A stretch of 64,000 nucleotides of DNA from Paenalcaligenes sp052103955 (lineage in GTDB: Bacteria > Pseudomonadota > Gammaproteobacteria > Burkholderiales > Burkholderiaceae_B), in contig JBQELO010000012.1 of NCBI GenBank assembly GCA_052103955.1, positions 1 through 64,000 on the forward strand, in the 5' to 3' direction. The position numbers and the translations under genes are program-made. Under the pieces are notes generated by a model. It was not told the origin of the DNA. It saw only the letters and a list, made by a program, of their open reading frames with translations, and ran no database searches. Each line of letters begins with the position of its first letter. Within the stretch, counting starts at the first letter, position 1. Shown here piece by piece: positions 7,841 through 14,949 of this stretch.

Positions 7841-7915
7841 CTGTCTAATATACAGTACCTGAAGAACGTAAATACGTGCTTACAAGGCGTCTATGAATCA
7901 TTTTTTATTAGACAG
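7841..7915. repeat. Widely spaced 10-bp inverted repeat downstream of the integrase
   Basis: CTGTCTAATA (7841-7850) and its perfect reverse complement TATTAGACAG (7906-7915), separated by 55 bp that include a small palindrome, CGTAAATACG (7867-7876). The position between int and the att core suggests integrase or excisionase arm sites, or a weak terminator. Confidence 0.5.
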
Positions 7916-7966
7916 TGTTTTCTGTTTTCCTTTTCATTATCAATCAACTAACACCTAAAGAGCGCG

Positions 7967-8014
7967 GGACTCATAATCCGTTGGTCGCTGGTTCAAGTCC
8001 AGCTGGGCCCACCA
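7967..8014 (+). other. attR: 3' half of a CAU-anticodon tRNA (Ile2/Met type), not a complete tRNA
   Basis: The 48 nt hold the anticodon loop CTCATAA (anticodon CAT at 7972-7974), the 3' side of the anticodon stem, variable loop, a perfect T-arm (GCTGG-TTCAAGT-CCAGC), the acceptor strand TGGGCCC and ACCA. The 5' half is missing: upstream DNA has no D-arm and no GGGCCCA acceptor partner, and the 5' anticodon stem no longer pairs fully. The sequence resembles tRNA-Ile(CAU). Such a fragment next to an integrase is the classical duplicated attachment site. Confidence 0.85.
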
Positions 8015-8263
8015 CACACTTCTCAGATAAATGAATGGCTTGCAGAAATGCAGGCCATTTTTTTATGCGCTAAAAACCAAAACCACCCACAGTTTTACGT
8101 TACCCTCCGCCCGCCAACACCTCCATGATTTCCCTAGGCGTGTATGGCATTCAAGCACTGGCGTTGGTATCCTTACGGGTTACTTATTTCTTTTAGTGAT
8201 TAAATCACTCTTCTGGAACATTAAAAACACGGGATAGTAATCCTGGCTCCTCGGGGAAAATGC

Positions 8264-9337
8264 ATGTCGAATATTAAAAACATCCTGGGCATAGCGATGG
8301 CCTTTGTTGGGGTCGTAGTAGGCGCCGGTTTTGCATCAGGGCAAGAGGTATTGCAGTTTTTCAGTAGTTTTGGCTATTGGGGGCTGCTTGGGGGCGTGGT
8401 CAGCGGGCTGTGTTTTGCTGTGCTGGGTATGGCTGTGGGAGAGTTAAGCCAAGTATCGGTTTCGCACTCTTTTAAAGAGGGGCTATATCTCATTTGTGGT
8501 CCACGACTAGGCCTAGTCGCTGACATCATGATCACCTTCTTTATGTATGCCATTGCCGTGGTGATGTTTGCGGGTGGCGGCTCGTTGATGGAGCAGCAAT
8601 GGGGGATTCCTGCAGAATACGGCAGCATTATTGTGATGCTGGTCACAGTATTAATCGTTTTTTTGCGTGTAAATCGAGTCTTGGCTTTTATTGGAAGTGT
8701 CACACCTTTATTGGTGTTGATGATGATTGTGCTATGTGTTTACAGCTGGAATACCCGCACTCTGCCTTTAGATGAGCTAGACATTATTGCCAAAACCAAG
8801 CCCCAAGGCGCAGGGAATTGGCTAATCGCAGCTTTACTCTATGTGTCTTACAACATGGTGGTAGGCGCACCGTTTCTGATGATTGCTTGTTCTCAAGCCA
8901 CATCGCGACGCAATGCATTGCTAGGTGGTCTGGTGGGTGGGTTACTGCTTGGCATATTAATTGTCTTGATTAGCACCAGCGTATTCGGGCGTATTGATAC
9001 CATTGGTTCTGCTGCTTTGCCCATGCTGATGTTGGCTACCGAACAATCCGCCTTCTTAGGGACGCTAATATCGGCAGTGATTTTTGCCATGATCCTAACC
9101 ACTTCGGTAGGCGTTCTGTATTCGTTCTCGGCCCGAATTCTGCCACCCAACACCCTTAAGTTCAACGTTGGTACGGCCATTGCCGGTGGACTAGGCTTGA
9201 TTGGTGCCAAGGTTGGTTTCATCAATTTGGTAGGCACAGTCTATCCATTCTTTGGCTACTTTGGCTTTGTGTTGATGGCTTGGATTCTGATTGCTTGGTT
9301 CCGTTTGCGTAGCCTTCGACGCAAGAATGCGGCGTAA
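8264..9337 (+). CDS. YkvI-like inner-membrane transporter
   Basis: 357 residues with about ten hydrophobic spans. The N-terminus KNILGIAMAFVGVVVGAGFASGQEVLQFFSSFG is typical of the YkvI group, relatives of the APC/NSS transporter fold: a broken first helix with a glycine-rich unwound part. A second conserved segment is LYVSYNMVVGAPFLMIA. Substrate unknown. The gene lies just outside the att site, with a terminator 13 bp beyond its stop, so it is a single-gene unit. Confidence 0.78.
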   Translation: MSNIKNILGIAMAFVGVVVGAGFASGQEVLQFFSSFGYWGLLGGVVSGLCFAVLGMAVGELSQVSVSHSFKEGLYLICGPRLGLVADIMITFFMYAIAVVMFAGGGSLMEQQWGIPAEYGSIIVMLVTVLIVFLRVNRVLAFIGSVTPLLVLMMIVLCVYSWNTRTLPLDELDIIAKTKPQGAGNWLIAALLYVSYNMVVGAPFLMIACSQATSRRNALLGGLVGGLLLGILIVLISTSVFGRIDTIGSAALPMLMLATEQSAFLGTLISAVIFAMILTTSVGVLYSFSARILPPNTLKFNVGTAIAGGLGLIGAKVGFINLVGTVYPFFGYFGFVLMAWILIAWFRLRSLRRKNAA

Positions 9338-9349
9338 TGTGCCACAAAG

Positions 9350-9381
9350 AAAAGGCTTGCTGTCATGCAGGCCTTTTTTTC
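9350..9381 (+). terminator. Rho-independent terminator of the YkvI-like gene
   Basis: Imperfect stem AAAGGCTTGC/GCAGGCCTTT followed by a T-run. Confidence 0.75.
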
Positions 9382-9744
9382 GTCTGTAAGATGCTCCAAA
9401 ACTCATGACGCACTGGGCATCTTGGGTTATTTTCGTGTTTTGTTACAACCCAAATGCTAGCCCCCCCTCATTTCAGCCTAGATTGGGTGATTTCTGCACT
9501 ACCCTCAGAGTCACCTCCGGCACAAAAAGCACGATAACCCATCTAAAAACCAATAAAAGACTCTAATATCCACTTACCACATCAAACTTAATGAAAAGAT
9601 AATGTATTACAAAATATGATGGTGCAAATTTTCGAAAGAAGCCTAGTATGAAGTTGTGCTTTCAGGTTCACCCCTAAAGCACATACTGCCGCTAAAGATC
9701 AGATTTTCTGAACATTACTGCGTCAGTATATTCAGGAGTACCGT
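9382..9744. other. Intergenic region with no recognisable gene
   Basis: About 360 bp without an ORF that combines a start, SD and sensible composition. It should hold the promoter of the 89-residue gene at 9745, but no clear -35/-10 pair stood out. Confidence 0.5.
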
Positions 9745-10014
9745 ATGACACGTAGTCTCCAAAGCACAGGAAGGAAAACAAAAATCCCTCACTTTCCTGC
9801 ACAGCTCATCACCCCCACCTCCGATCCCGACGCAACAGATCCTCGTGATAAGCGTCCTACAGAAATAGAACGGATCAATGATGCAGATCAGCCTCCCCCA
9901 CCACTGGAACCACCTATTGGTGACAAAGAGCCTGAACCTACTCCCAAAAATACTTTCGTGACAAAAACAAAAGCGATATTGCAGGGTTTTATTCTGCCCC
10001 CGCTATTCAAATAA
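9745..10014 (+). CDS. 89-residue disordered Pro/Asp-rich protein
   Basis: The start is set by CAGGAG seven bases upstream. The product is basic at the N-terminus, then Pro-, Asp- and Glu-rich (ITPTSDPDATDP, QPPPPLEPPIGDKEPEPTP), ending with TFVTKTKAILQGFILPPLFK. No signal peptide or known domain. The C-terminal PEPTP...FVTKTKA resembles the ORF 14 bp downstream. I do not recognise the family. Confidence 0.55.
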   Translation: MTRSLQSTGRKTKIPHFPAQLITPTSDPDATDPRDKRPTEIERINDADQPPPPLEPPIGDKEPEPTPKNTFVTKTKAILQGFILPPLFK

Positions 10015-10028
10015 ACTGGATCCACATC

Positions 10029-10151
10029 ATGACTGACCTAAACAAAAAACCCGCACAAACACCTGAGAAGAAACCAGAACCCCAGACACCACCTTCTTCT
10101 CCCTTCGTGAAAAAAACTGAAGCATTCAATGTTCAGAGAAAAGAAGGTAAC
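10029..10151 (+). CDS. Possible 40-residue Pro/Lys-rich ORF, partial paralogue of its upstream neighbour
   Basis: ATG at 10029, 40 codons. Composition is Lys/Pro-rich (NKKPAQTPEKKPEPQ) and the segment PFVKKTEAF parallels TFVTKTKAI of the preceding protein. SD is poor (TGGA). It could be a decayed tandem copy or a translationally coupled small protein. Confidence 0.33.
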
Positions 10152-10476
10152 AACAACCCAGGAAAGATAAATAAGTAGTCTTCCTACCCAAAAACATGCT
10201 TCTGCCCGCCTGGTGCGGGCACGAACTAGGTAACGCCACAACAGCATCCCCAGCAGTTCCCTTGTCAACGCTGTTACAAAGTATAGGTGTACTTTGATAC
10301 CCCTAAGCCCCATAGTGTTTAGGTGCGTTAACACACAACTACAACAATCATAAAAAAAGGCCAGCACATTCGCTCGCCCATAACCTTTATTACGCGTTCA
10401 CTTTTTTCTACGCTATTGGCAGCACCCGCTCCCAACCGCTCTCAATGATCAATATGAAGAAGCGTTGGAGATCTTA
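10152..10476. other. Intergenic region with one hairpin, no gene recognised
   Basis: About 325 bp. It contains a GC-rich stem GCCCGC/GCGGGC at about 10204-10220 without a following T-run, and no supported ORF on either strand. Confidence 0.45.
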
Positions 10477-10653
10477 ATGATTTACCAAAAACTGAATCAG
10501 GGCGGCCTGAGCCCCCTGCACGTCTCCCCTTTGCTTGAACCCAAACCAACTGCTAAACAGCAGGAAGAACAAGCAAGCGCTAGAAGACTAACCGAAATCC
10601 GTCGAAATTTTGCTCGTAACCTAAAAAATAGGTTTCCAGGGCTACCCTACTAA
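10477..10653 (+). CDS. 58-residue basic small protein
   Basis: The ATG at 10477 has GGAG six bases upstream. An in-frame ATG four codons earlier has none. The protein is soluble: a Pro-rich middle (VSPLLEPKPTAKQQ), then an amphipathic, Arg-rich helix (ARRLTEIRRNFARNLKNRF). A terminator follows 18 bp after the stop, which supports a real transcription unit. Function and family unknown. Confidence 0.55.
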   Translation: MIYQKLNQGGLSPLHVSPLLEPKPTAKQQEEQASARRLTEIRRNFARNLKNRFPGLPY

Positions 10654-10670
10654 GTCATTCGCTATAACAC

Positions 10671-10697
10671 CAAAGCCCCTTACGAGGGCTTTTTTTA
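10671..10697 (+). terminator. Rho-independent terminator
   Basis: Stem AAAGCCCC/GAGGGCTTT with a TTAC loop and a run of seven T, just after the 58-residue gene. Confidence 0.85.
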
Positions 10698-10768
10698 CGT
10701 TCTGAGCAAAGCCCTAGGTTATGAGCCACGTCATCCGTGCAATAGATGACCCTCTATTAGTTGGACAT

Positions 10769-10802
10769 AAAAAAAACCGGCACTTTTTTAAGGTGACTGG
10801 CA
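10769..10802 (-). terminator. Probable terminator of the cold-shock gene
   Basis: On the minus strand an imperfect stem (CCAGTCAC...GTGCCGG) is followed by eight T, 40 bp past the csp stop. Confidence 0.6.
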
Positions 10803-10842
10803 TAAAACTTAACTATCCTGGCTTTGTTATGCAAAGATCAGG

Positions 10843-11055
10843 TTAAAGAACTTGAACTCGCGTTGCACATGGGCCTTTTTGGCCTTGACCTAGCACAAAA
10901 GATACACGTTGATTTTCTTCGAGTTTCTTATGAGATTCATCGCTTTGAATTTCGCTGTGATGCACAAAAAGATCTTTGCTACCATCTTCAGGCGTAATAA
11001 AACCAAAGCCCCGTGAATTATCAAACCACTTCACAATACCATTTTCTGTTTTCAC
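10843..11055 (-). CDS. Cold-shock domain protein (CspA family), GTG start
   Basis: 70 residues, the usual length. RNA-binding motifs RNP1 (RGFGFITPEDG) and RNP2 (DLFVHHSEI) are intact, and the N-terminus is GIVKWFDNSRGFGF. The start is GTG with AGGAAA six bases upstream. An ATG lies only a few codons in. It binds single-stranded RNA and DNA and acts as an RNA chaperone. The upstream 100 bp contain a long-range inverted repeat (11100-11154) that could be part of a structured leader, as in temperature-regulated csp mRNAs. Confidence 0.95.
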   Translation of the reverse strand: MKTENGIVKWFDNSRGFGFITPEDGSKDLFVHHSEIQSDESHKKLEENQRVSFVLGQGQKGPCATRVQVL

Positions 11056-11099
11056 TATATTTCCTAAACGGGTAGAGATAAAAATTTCTCTACCTCAAG

Positions 11100-11154
11100 A
11101 TGACATAGAGCCGTTCAGCTTGGATTGTTTAAACCGTTACTGTACCTATGTCAT
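11100..11154. repeat. Inverted repeat upstream of the cold-shock gene
   Basis: ATGACATAG (11100-11108) and CTATGTCAT (11146-11154), a perfect 9-bp repeat 37 bp apart. The right arm overlaps the stop codon of the 66-residue gene. No T-run, so a leader structure or protein site is likelier than a terminator. Confidence 0.45.
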
Positions 11155-11351
11155 TTTTGTAGTTCTGCCACTAGTACTCTAAACAACGAGGACAAATACT
11201 TCGCGTCATACTCGCCACGCTTAAGATTTGTTTGCTCTGCCCCACCTGTAATACCTGTTGTTGGGCCTAATATTTTCAAGGATCCACTATTAGCAAAGGC
11301 TACTAACAGCTCCTCAACAAAAGCCGTTGCTTCTTGTTCATTTAGTGCCAT
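11151..11351 (-). CDS. 66-residue small protein, second gene of an overlapping pair
   Basis: Acidic N-terminal helix (NEQEATAFVEELLVAFANSG), then a glycine-rich turn (ILGPTTGITGGAEQ) and a second helix (YLSSLFRVLVAELQK). Its ATG lies inside the last codons of the upstream 52-residue ORF (10-bp overlap), a common sign of coupled translation. No known domain. Not recognised. Confidence 0.5.
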   Translation of the reverse strand: MALNEQEATAFVEELLVAFANSGSLKILGPTTGITGGAEQTNLKRGEYDAKYLSSLFRVLVAELQK

Positions 11352-11500
11352 GTTGAACTGCTCTTCCCAATGATTTTCTCACTATGCTCTCTAGAGTCCT
11401 GTAAAACATAGCCTTGAATCTCCCCTTTCAGTCTGCTCGCTGCCGCTCTTGTTTTCTGGCACAAATAGCTTTGCTTGTTACTTTTCGCTTTCTTGCTCAT
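11342..11500 (-). CDS. 52-residue basic protein, first gene of an overlapping pair
   Basis: The ATG at 11500 follows AGGGAGAG with good spacing. The product is very basic at the N-terminus (MSKKAKSNKQSYLCQKTR), then AAASRLKGEIQGY and a polar tail. It overlaps the 66-residue gene by 10 bp. The SD plus overlap supports coding. Family unknown. Confidence 0.48.
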   Translation of the reverse strand: MSKKAKSNKQSYLCQKTRAAASRLKGEIQGYVLQDSREHSEKIIGKSSSTWH

Positions 11501-11766
11501 ACATCTCTCCCTATGGCGTCAGCACACAATGCGGCTAGTGTTGGAGTCACTCATACTCCAACTGCCATCTCTAATTGGCACTGGAATTTCTATTAATGGA
11601 TTGAATCAGCAACGCTGCCTAACTGACTTCTGGAAGGCCACAAATGCTTAACTGCTGAACACTCGTCATCACACAGCGTTTCAGGCCACTACAGTGAAGA
11701 CCACGCTTGAGGACATTAGGTATTGGGTATACAGAGGAAAGGGCTCAAAACCCTCTTTATGATGTT

Positions 11767-11931
11767 TTATCTACCGCGGCCTGAACCTTGGTTCACTGGT
11801 TTGCGGTTATGGGCAGCACTTTCTCTTTTGAGACCTTCACTGGAAAGTTGATCTTGTCGCTCTGCCTGACTTGAAGCGTGCTCAGATTGCCTAGCCTTCG
11901 GCTTCTTAGGAGCTTTACCCCGTTTGTCCAT
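11767..11931 (-). CDS. 54-residue basic, disordered small protein
   Basis: GGAGGTCGAA directly precedes the ATG at 11931, a consensus SD. The sequence is low-complexity and polar: MDKRGKAPKKPKARQ, then Ser/Gln/Glu-rich, ending PVNQGSGRGR. No hydrophobic segment. It might be nucleic-acid-associated by charge, but nothing specific can be said. The 278 bp to its left (11932-12219, toward the lipoprotein gene) show no gene. Confidence 0.52.
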   Translation of the reverse strand: MDKRGKAPKKPKARQSEHASSQAERQDQLSSEGLKRESAAHNRKPVNQGSGRGR

Positions 11932-12219
11932 TTCGACCTCCATTGGTCAATGGTGACTCAAGCAAAGATGCAGAGTCATTAACACAGGATAGGCTACTTC
12001 CTTCTAAATAGCTCGTTATATCTTCGCACCAGCGCCCAGACGCCCAGATGCGCTGTTCGTAGTGAGTAGCAGCAAAACGCACTGCTCTCACTTAACCAGA
12101 AAGTCGCTTGTAAGACTGAAATCTGCACTGGCTCGCTACAACCTTGAGCACGCAGAACTAGTTGAGTTTTCTACTCACCCCCAGTCTGGCTGACACCGTA
12201 ACTCAACAACGATCTCTAG

Positions 12220-12810
12220 TTAGTCATTAGGGTTTTTATATGTAGTATAGAAACTCGTTCCGCACATGCGCTGGATAAACTCATGCCCTGCGGTTGCAGC
12301 CGATACTGGCTTATCTGTTGCTACGTAAAGAAAGCCCTTCTGTATATTACCTTGTGTGTCCCAGGGAGTAGGTTTTCCATTTTCCCAGCGATTCACATCG
12401 TAGTTCACGCAGTAGCCAATCGTTTTAGCTGTTTTTTTATCTTTCACCACCATGATCTGGTTATAGCTGAAATGATAGCCTTGGTTCGCTTCGTCTAACT
12501 CACGTTTGGCACTCTCACTCAAGGCAAAAGGTCTAGCTAAACGGTCAACGGCAGCCGGATACTCTGCATCTACTTTACGGCTAACAAACTGTTTATCAGC
12601 GGCATCTGCAGCGGAATAGGTCACGCCTTGTGCCGTTTTATCAATACTGTACTTTTCCCATTCCTCGGACTCTTGAACAAACGGCGTTGTCCCTTCCAAG
12701 ATACTGGCAAATTGATTTAACGCACTGAGCAGAGAACTATCTCCAGTCGTACTACAACCCGATACCAACAACATAGCAGGTAAGGCCATAAACAAGATGC
12801 GTTTTTTCAT
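12220..12810 (-). CDS. Hypothetical lipoprotein
   Basis: 196 residues. The lipoprotein signal ends in the lipobox VSGC (Cys19). The mature protein starts STTGDSSLLSALNQFASILEG and later has HFSYNQIMVVKDKKTAKTIGYCVNYDVN and FIQRMCGTSFYTTYKN. Two cysteines in the mature domain could form a disulfide. No domain recognised. It is transcribed divergently from the secreted protein gene at 13061. Confidence 0.7.
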   Translation of the reverse strand: MKKRILFMALPAMLLVSGCSTTGDSSLLSALNQFASILEGTTPFVQESEEWEKYSIDKTAQGVTYSAADAADKQFVSRKVDAEYPAAVDRLARPFALSESAKRELDEANQGYHFSYNQIMVVKDKKTAKTIGYCVNYDVNRWENGKPTPWDTQGNIQKGFLYVATDKPVSAATAGHEFIQRMCGTSFYTTYKNPND

Positions 12811-13060
12811 TTCTTCCCCTACAGAGTGAGTCCAGTAGCATACAGCTCGCTGCGCGCCACAACATTGTCAAAAACAAGCGTTACGCCACTGTACAAAATT
12901 ACCCACTATTCATGTCTGCTATTTCCTCAGTTCATTGCAACAACTGGTAAATAGCACTGCTCACCCGCGCCAAAACAAGGCTAAAGATGCAAGTGTTGTG
13001 TGGTAGCATTCTCAGCCATATTAATTAGCCAACACCATCTTCATTAGGACACGAAGAAGA

Positions 13061-13399
13061 ATGAAAAAAACCTTGTTCTCACTTGCTCTTGTTGCTGGGC
13101 TATTGCCTTTTACCACTAACGCGGCAAATGTTCAGTTTATAAACAAATCGTCGTGGGATATCTACGAAATCTATTTCTCACCCACCAATCAAAAGAACTG
13201 GGGTGAAGACCACTTAGAGGCAGAGGTACTGGAGAACGGTGACAGCCTAACCCTAACTGATGTGCCTCCCGGCAAATGGGACGTGCTGCTGATTGATGAG
13301 GATGACGATGAGTGCATTCTGAAAGGTGTGCAAATCGTTGGCGATGATACGTGGGAAATCACCGATGAAGAGCTTTTAACCTGCCAGATCAATAGCTAA
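13061..13399 (+). CDS. Small secreted acidic protein
   Basis: 112 residues with a Sec signal peptide (cut after TTNA, about residue 21). The mature part is a beta-rich, acidic domain: VQFINKSSWDIYEIYFSPTN, a QKNWGEDHL segment, DVPPGKWDVLLIDEDDDECILKGV. Proteins with this NKS..DIYEIYFSP...WG.D pattern occur as uncharacterised periplasmic proteins in many proteobacteria. The two cysteines may pair. Followed closely by a terminator. Confidence 0.72.
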   Translation: MKKTLFSLALVAGLLPFTTNAANVQFINKSSWDIYEIYFSPTNQKNWGEDHLEAEVLENGDSLTLTDVPPGKWDVLLIDEDDDECILKGVQIVGDDTWEITDEELLTCQINS

Positions 13400-13422
13400 C
13401 ACCTCAGTACGCGCATAAAAAA

Positions 13423-13451
13423 ACGCCACCAAACTCAATGAGTGGTGGCGT
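13423..13451. terminator. Terminator after the secreted protein gene
   Basis: Perfect 8-bp stem ACGCCACC/GGTGGCGT. An A-run on its left gives a good T-run on the minus strand; the right side is only TCTAAATTT. The remaining gap to 13733 shows no gene. Confidence 0.65.
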
Positions 13452-13733
13452 CTAAATTTCATTTCTTTCTCAAGAATGAAAAAACATGTGTAGCCATTAT
13501 GTACTATTTGTTTTTCTTTTGAAACAAAAAAATACCCAAGTAACTAAAAATAATCAAAATTCGCTGTTTTAGTGTCTACGCCTACGCTTATGGCACAAAA
13601 CCATTGGCCATTTCCCTACACTACACGCGGGATAAGCCACCTACGCAATCACACATTGAGATGCAAAGGCACAGACCGTAAACGTCGCTTTGCGTGATAA
13701 TGCTGCATCGCCAAGGCTCGGTTCGCACGTAGT

Positions 13734-13841
13734 ATGCTCACCCCTCCTTTATTACAGACTCAGCGACTACAGTTAAGTTCCCTAGTTCCTGACGATTTAG
13801 CGTTCAGTCTTATACTACTGGCCAACGAACAAGCCCTTTCT
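13734..13841 (+). pseudogene. Possible N-terminal remnant of a GNAT acetyltransferase
   Basis: The first 36 codons of the ORF starting at 13734 (LLQTQRLQLSSLVPDDLAFSLILLA) have the opening beta-strand/helix pattern of RimJ-like GNAT enzymes. The rest of the fold is absent: the frame runs into the signal region of the lipoprotein gene at 13864. It could be a truncated gene or chance similarity. Confidence 0.3.
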
Positions 13842-13863
13842 TCTACTCAATCATCTAAACATC

Positions 13864-14331
13864 ATGAAACTACTGAAGTTCACTGCGGTATCTATCTGGG
13901 TTGTTCTGTTATCTGCCTGCGTATCTATGGCTAACTTCGGCTCCAAAGTAGACCAAAGCTCACCCGATGCCGTTGCCATGGCCTACATTACCACCTTTTA
14001 TTCTGGTGATAGCAGAAGTATTAAAAAACTGTTGGAACCCAGTGTATTAGCCGAGATAGAAGAAGACCCCGACACACGATTGATATTTGTGGCGGTTGAA
14101 AATATCGGTGACTATGTGAAGAGCGGCGGTGGCTACAAAAACCTACGTATCACGGATATCAAGAAATACAGAGACGATGAGTCCCGTACCTACTTCTACG
14201 ACATAGACTTACCTTACGTATCACGCCATAGCCCTGTGGAGTGGATGGAGAAATTCTCCTCCATTAGCCTCGTCAAAGACCAGCAAGGCTTGTGGTGGGT
14301 GGACGAGGTGGATGGTATCTACCAACTGTAA
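13864..14331 (+). CDS. Hypothetical lipoprotein with an NTF2-like domain
   Basis: 155 residues. Lipobox LSAC gives Cys19 as the lipidated residue. The mature region has SPDAVAMAYITTFYSGDSRSIKKLLEP, the pattern of DUF4878/NTF2-like lipoproteins, and ends with VKDQQGLWWVDEVDGIYQL. Role unknown. The YwqK-like lipoprotein gene follows 41 bp downstream, probably in one transcript. Confidence 0.72.
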   Translation: MKLLKFTAVSIWVVLLSACVSMANFGSKVDQSSPDAVAMAYITTFYSGDSRSIKKLLEPSVLAEIEEDPDTRLIFVAVENIGDYVKSGGGYKNLRITDIKKYRDDESRTYFYDIDLPYVSRHSPVEWMEKFSSISLVKDQQGLWWVDEVDGIYQL

Positions 14332-14372
14332 CCGCCTTAGTAGCTCTTTTGATTCCAAACGGAAAGAGGCTT

Positions 14373-14882
14373 ATGCCATTACATAAAACTTTTTATGTGC
14401 TCTGCCTTAGCATGTTGGCAGCTTGCTCTACACCTAATCAACAAATACAGACGTACCTAGGCCCTTTTCCTGATTTCGATATGGAAGAGCTTAGAGACGT
14501 AGAAGACCAAGAGTTCGTGGCCTATTACGACGATGGCACACTTAAACAGCACACATGGATAGTGAACGGGTGCTTTGACAACATGCTGCGCACCTACTAC
14601 GAAAATGGCAAGCCTAAACTGGCGATCCCCATTACCAATTGCAAAGCAAACGGGGTGGTCAAAAGCTACCACCCTAATGGCAATCTAGACTATGAGCTCT
14701 ATGTGGTGAATGGCGTTCCAGATGGGTCTTTTTTAATCTACCACAACTCCGACAGCAACTACGTCGCTAAGCGCGCTTCCGTCAAAAATGGCCATGTGGA
14801 GGGCTTAGTTGAAGAAATTAGCGATGATGGTGAAACGCTAAAACGCGGCGCCATTAGAAATGGCAAAGCCATGCCGTTTTAA
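14373..14882 (+). CDS. MORN/YwqK-like repeat lipoprotein
   Basis: 169 residues from the ATG at 14373 (AAAGAGG just upstream). A longer frame reaching into the previous gene lacks an SD. Lipobox LAAC. The body has MORN-type repeats: YYDDGTLKQHTW, YYENGKPKLAIP, YHPNGNLDYELYVVNG. Such proteins are annotated as YwqK family and are sometimes immunity proteins, but no toxin gene is visible nearby. Terminator follows. Confidence 0.75.
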   Translation: MPLHKTFYVLCLSMLAACSTPNQQIQTYLGPFPDFDMEELRDVEDQEFVAYYDDGTLKQHTWIVNGCFDNMLRTYYENGKPKLAIPITNCKANGVVKSYHPNGNLDYELYVVNGVPDGSFLIYHNSDSNYVAKRASVKNGHVEGLVEEISDDGETLKRGAIRNGKAMPF

Positions 14883-14911
14883 CCCCTCAAAACACCCCAA
14901 CTGTTAACCAC

Positions 14912-14942
14912 AAGGCCCGTCTGCAGTGACGGGCCTTTTCTG
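14912..14942 (+). terminator. Rho-independent terminator
   Basis: Stem AAGGCCCGTC/GACGGGCCTT with a 6-nt loop and T-rich tail, lying between convergent genes. Confidence 0.82.
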
Positions 14943-14949
14943 TTAGGAC

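Larger units (their letters stand above)
3455..8014 (+). mobile_element. Right-hand part of an integrated element (prophage or remnant) ending in a tRNA-derived attachment site
   Basis: The segment carries phage-type genes read rightward (methyltransferase, CxxC zinc protein, DUF2786 protein, DUF4224 protein, tyrosine integrase). It ends 130 bp past the integrase in a 48-nt copy of the 3' half of a CAU-anticodon tRNA. The left edge is only the first clearly phage-like gene. No intact tRNA with this sequence was found between 1 and 3455, so the element either extends left beyond the window, which would include ssb and rdgC, or has lost its left end. No structural phage genes are visible. Confidence 0.6.

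Noticed and set aside
7967..8014. A complete tRNA gene
   Set aside because: No 5' acceptor strand or D-arm upstream and the 5' anticodon stem does not pair. Only the 3' half is present, so it is called an attachment site.
8031..8237. 68-codon plus-strand ORF next to the att site
   Set aside because: Weak start context, no domain, and it spans the promoter region of the YkvI-like gene.
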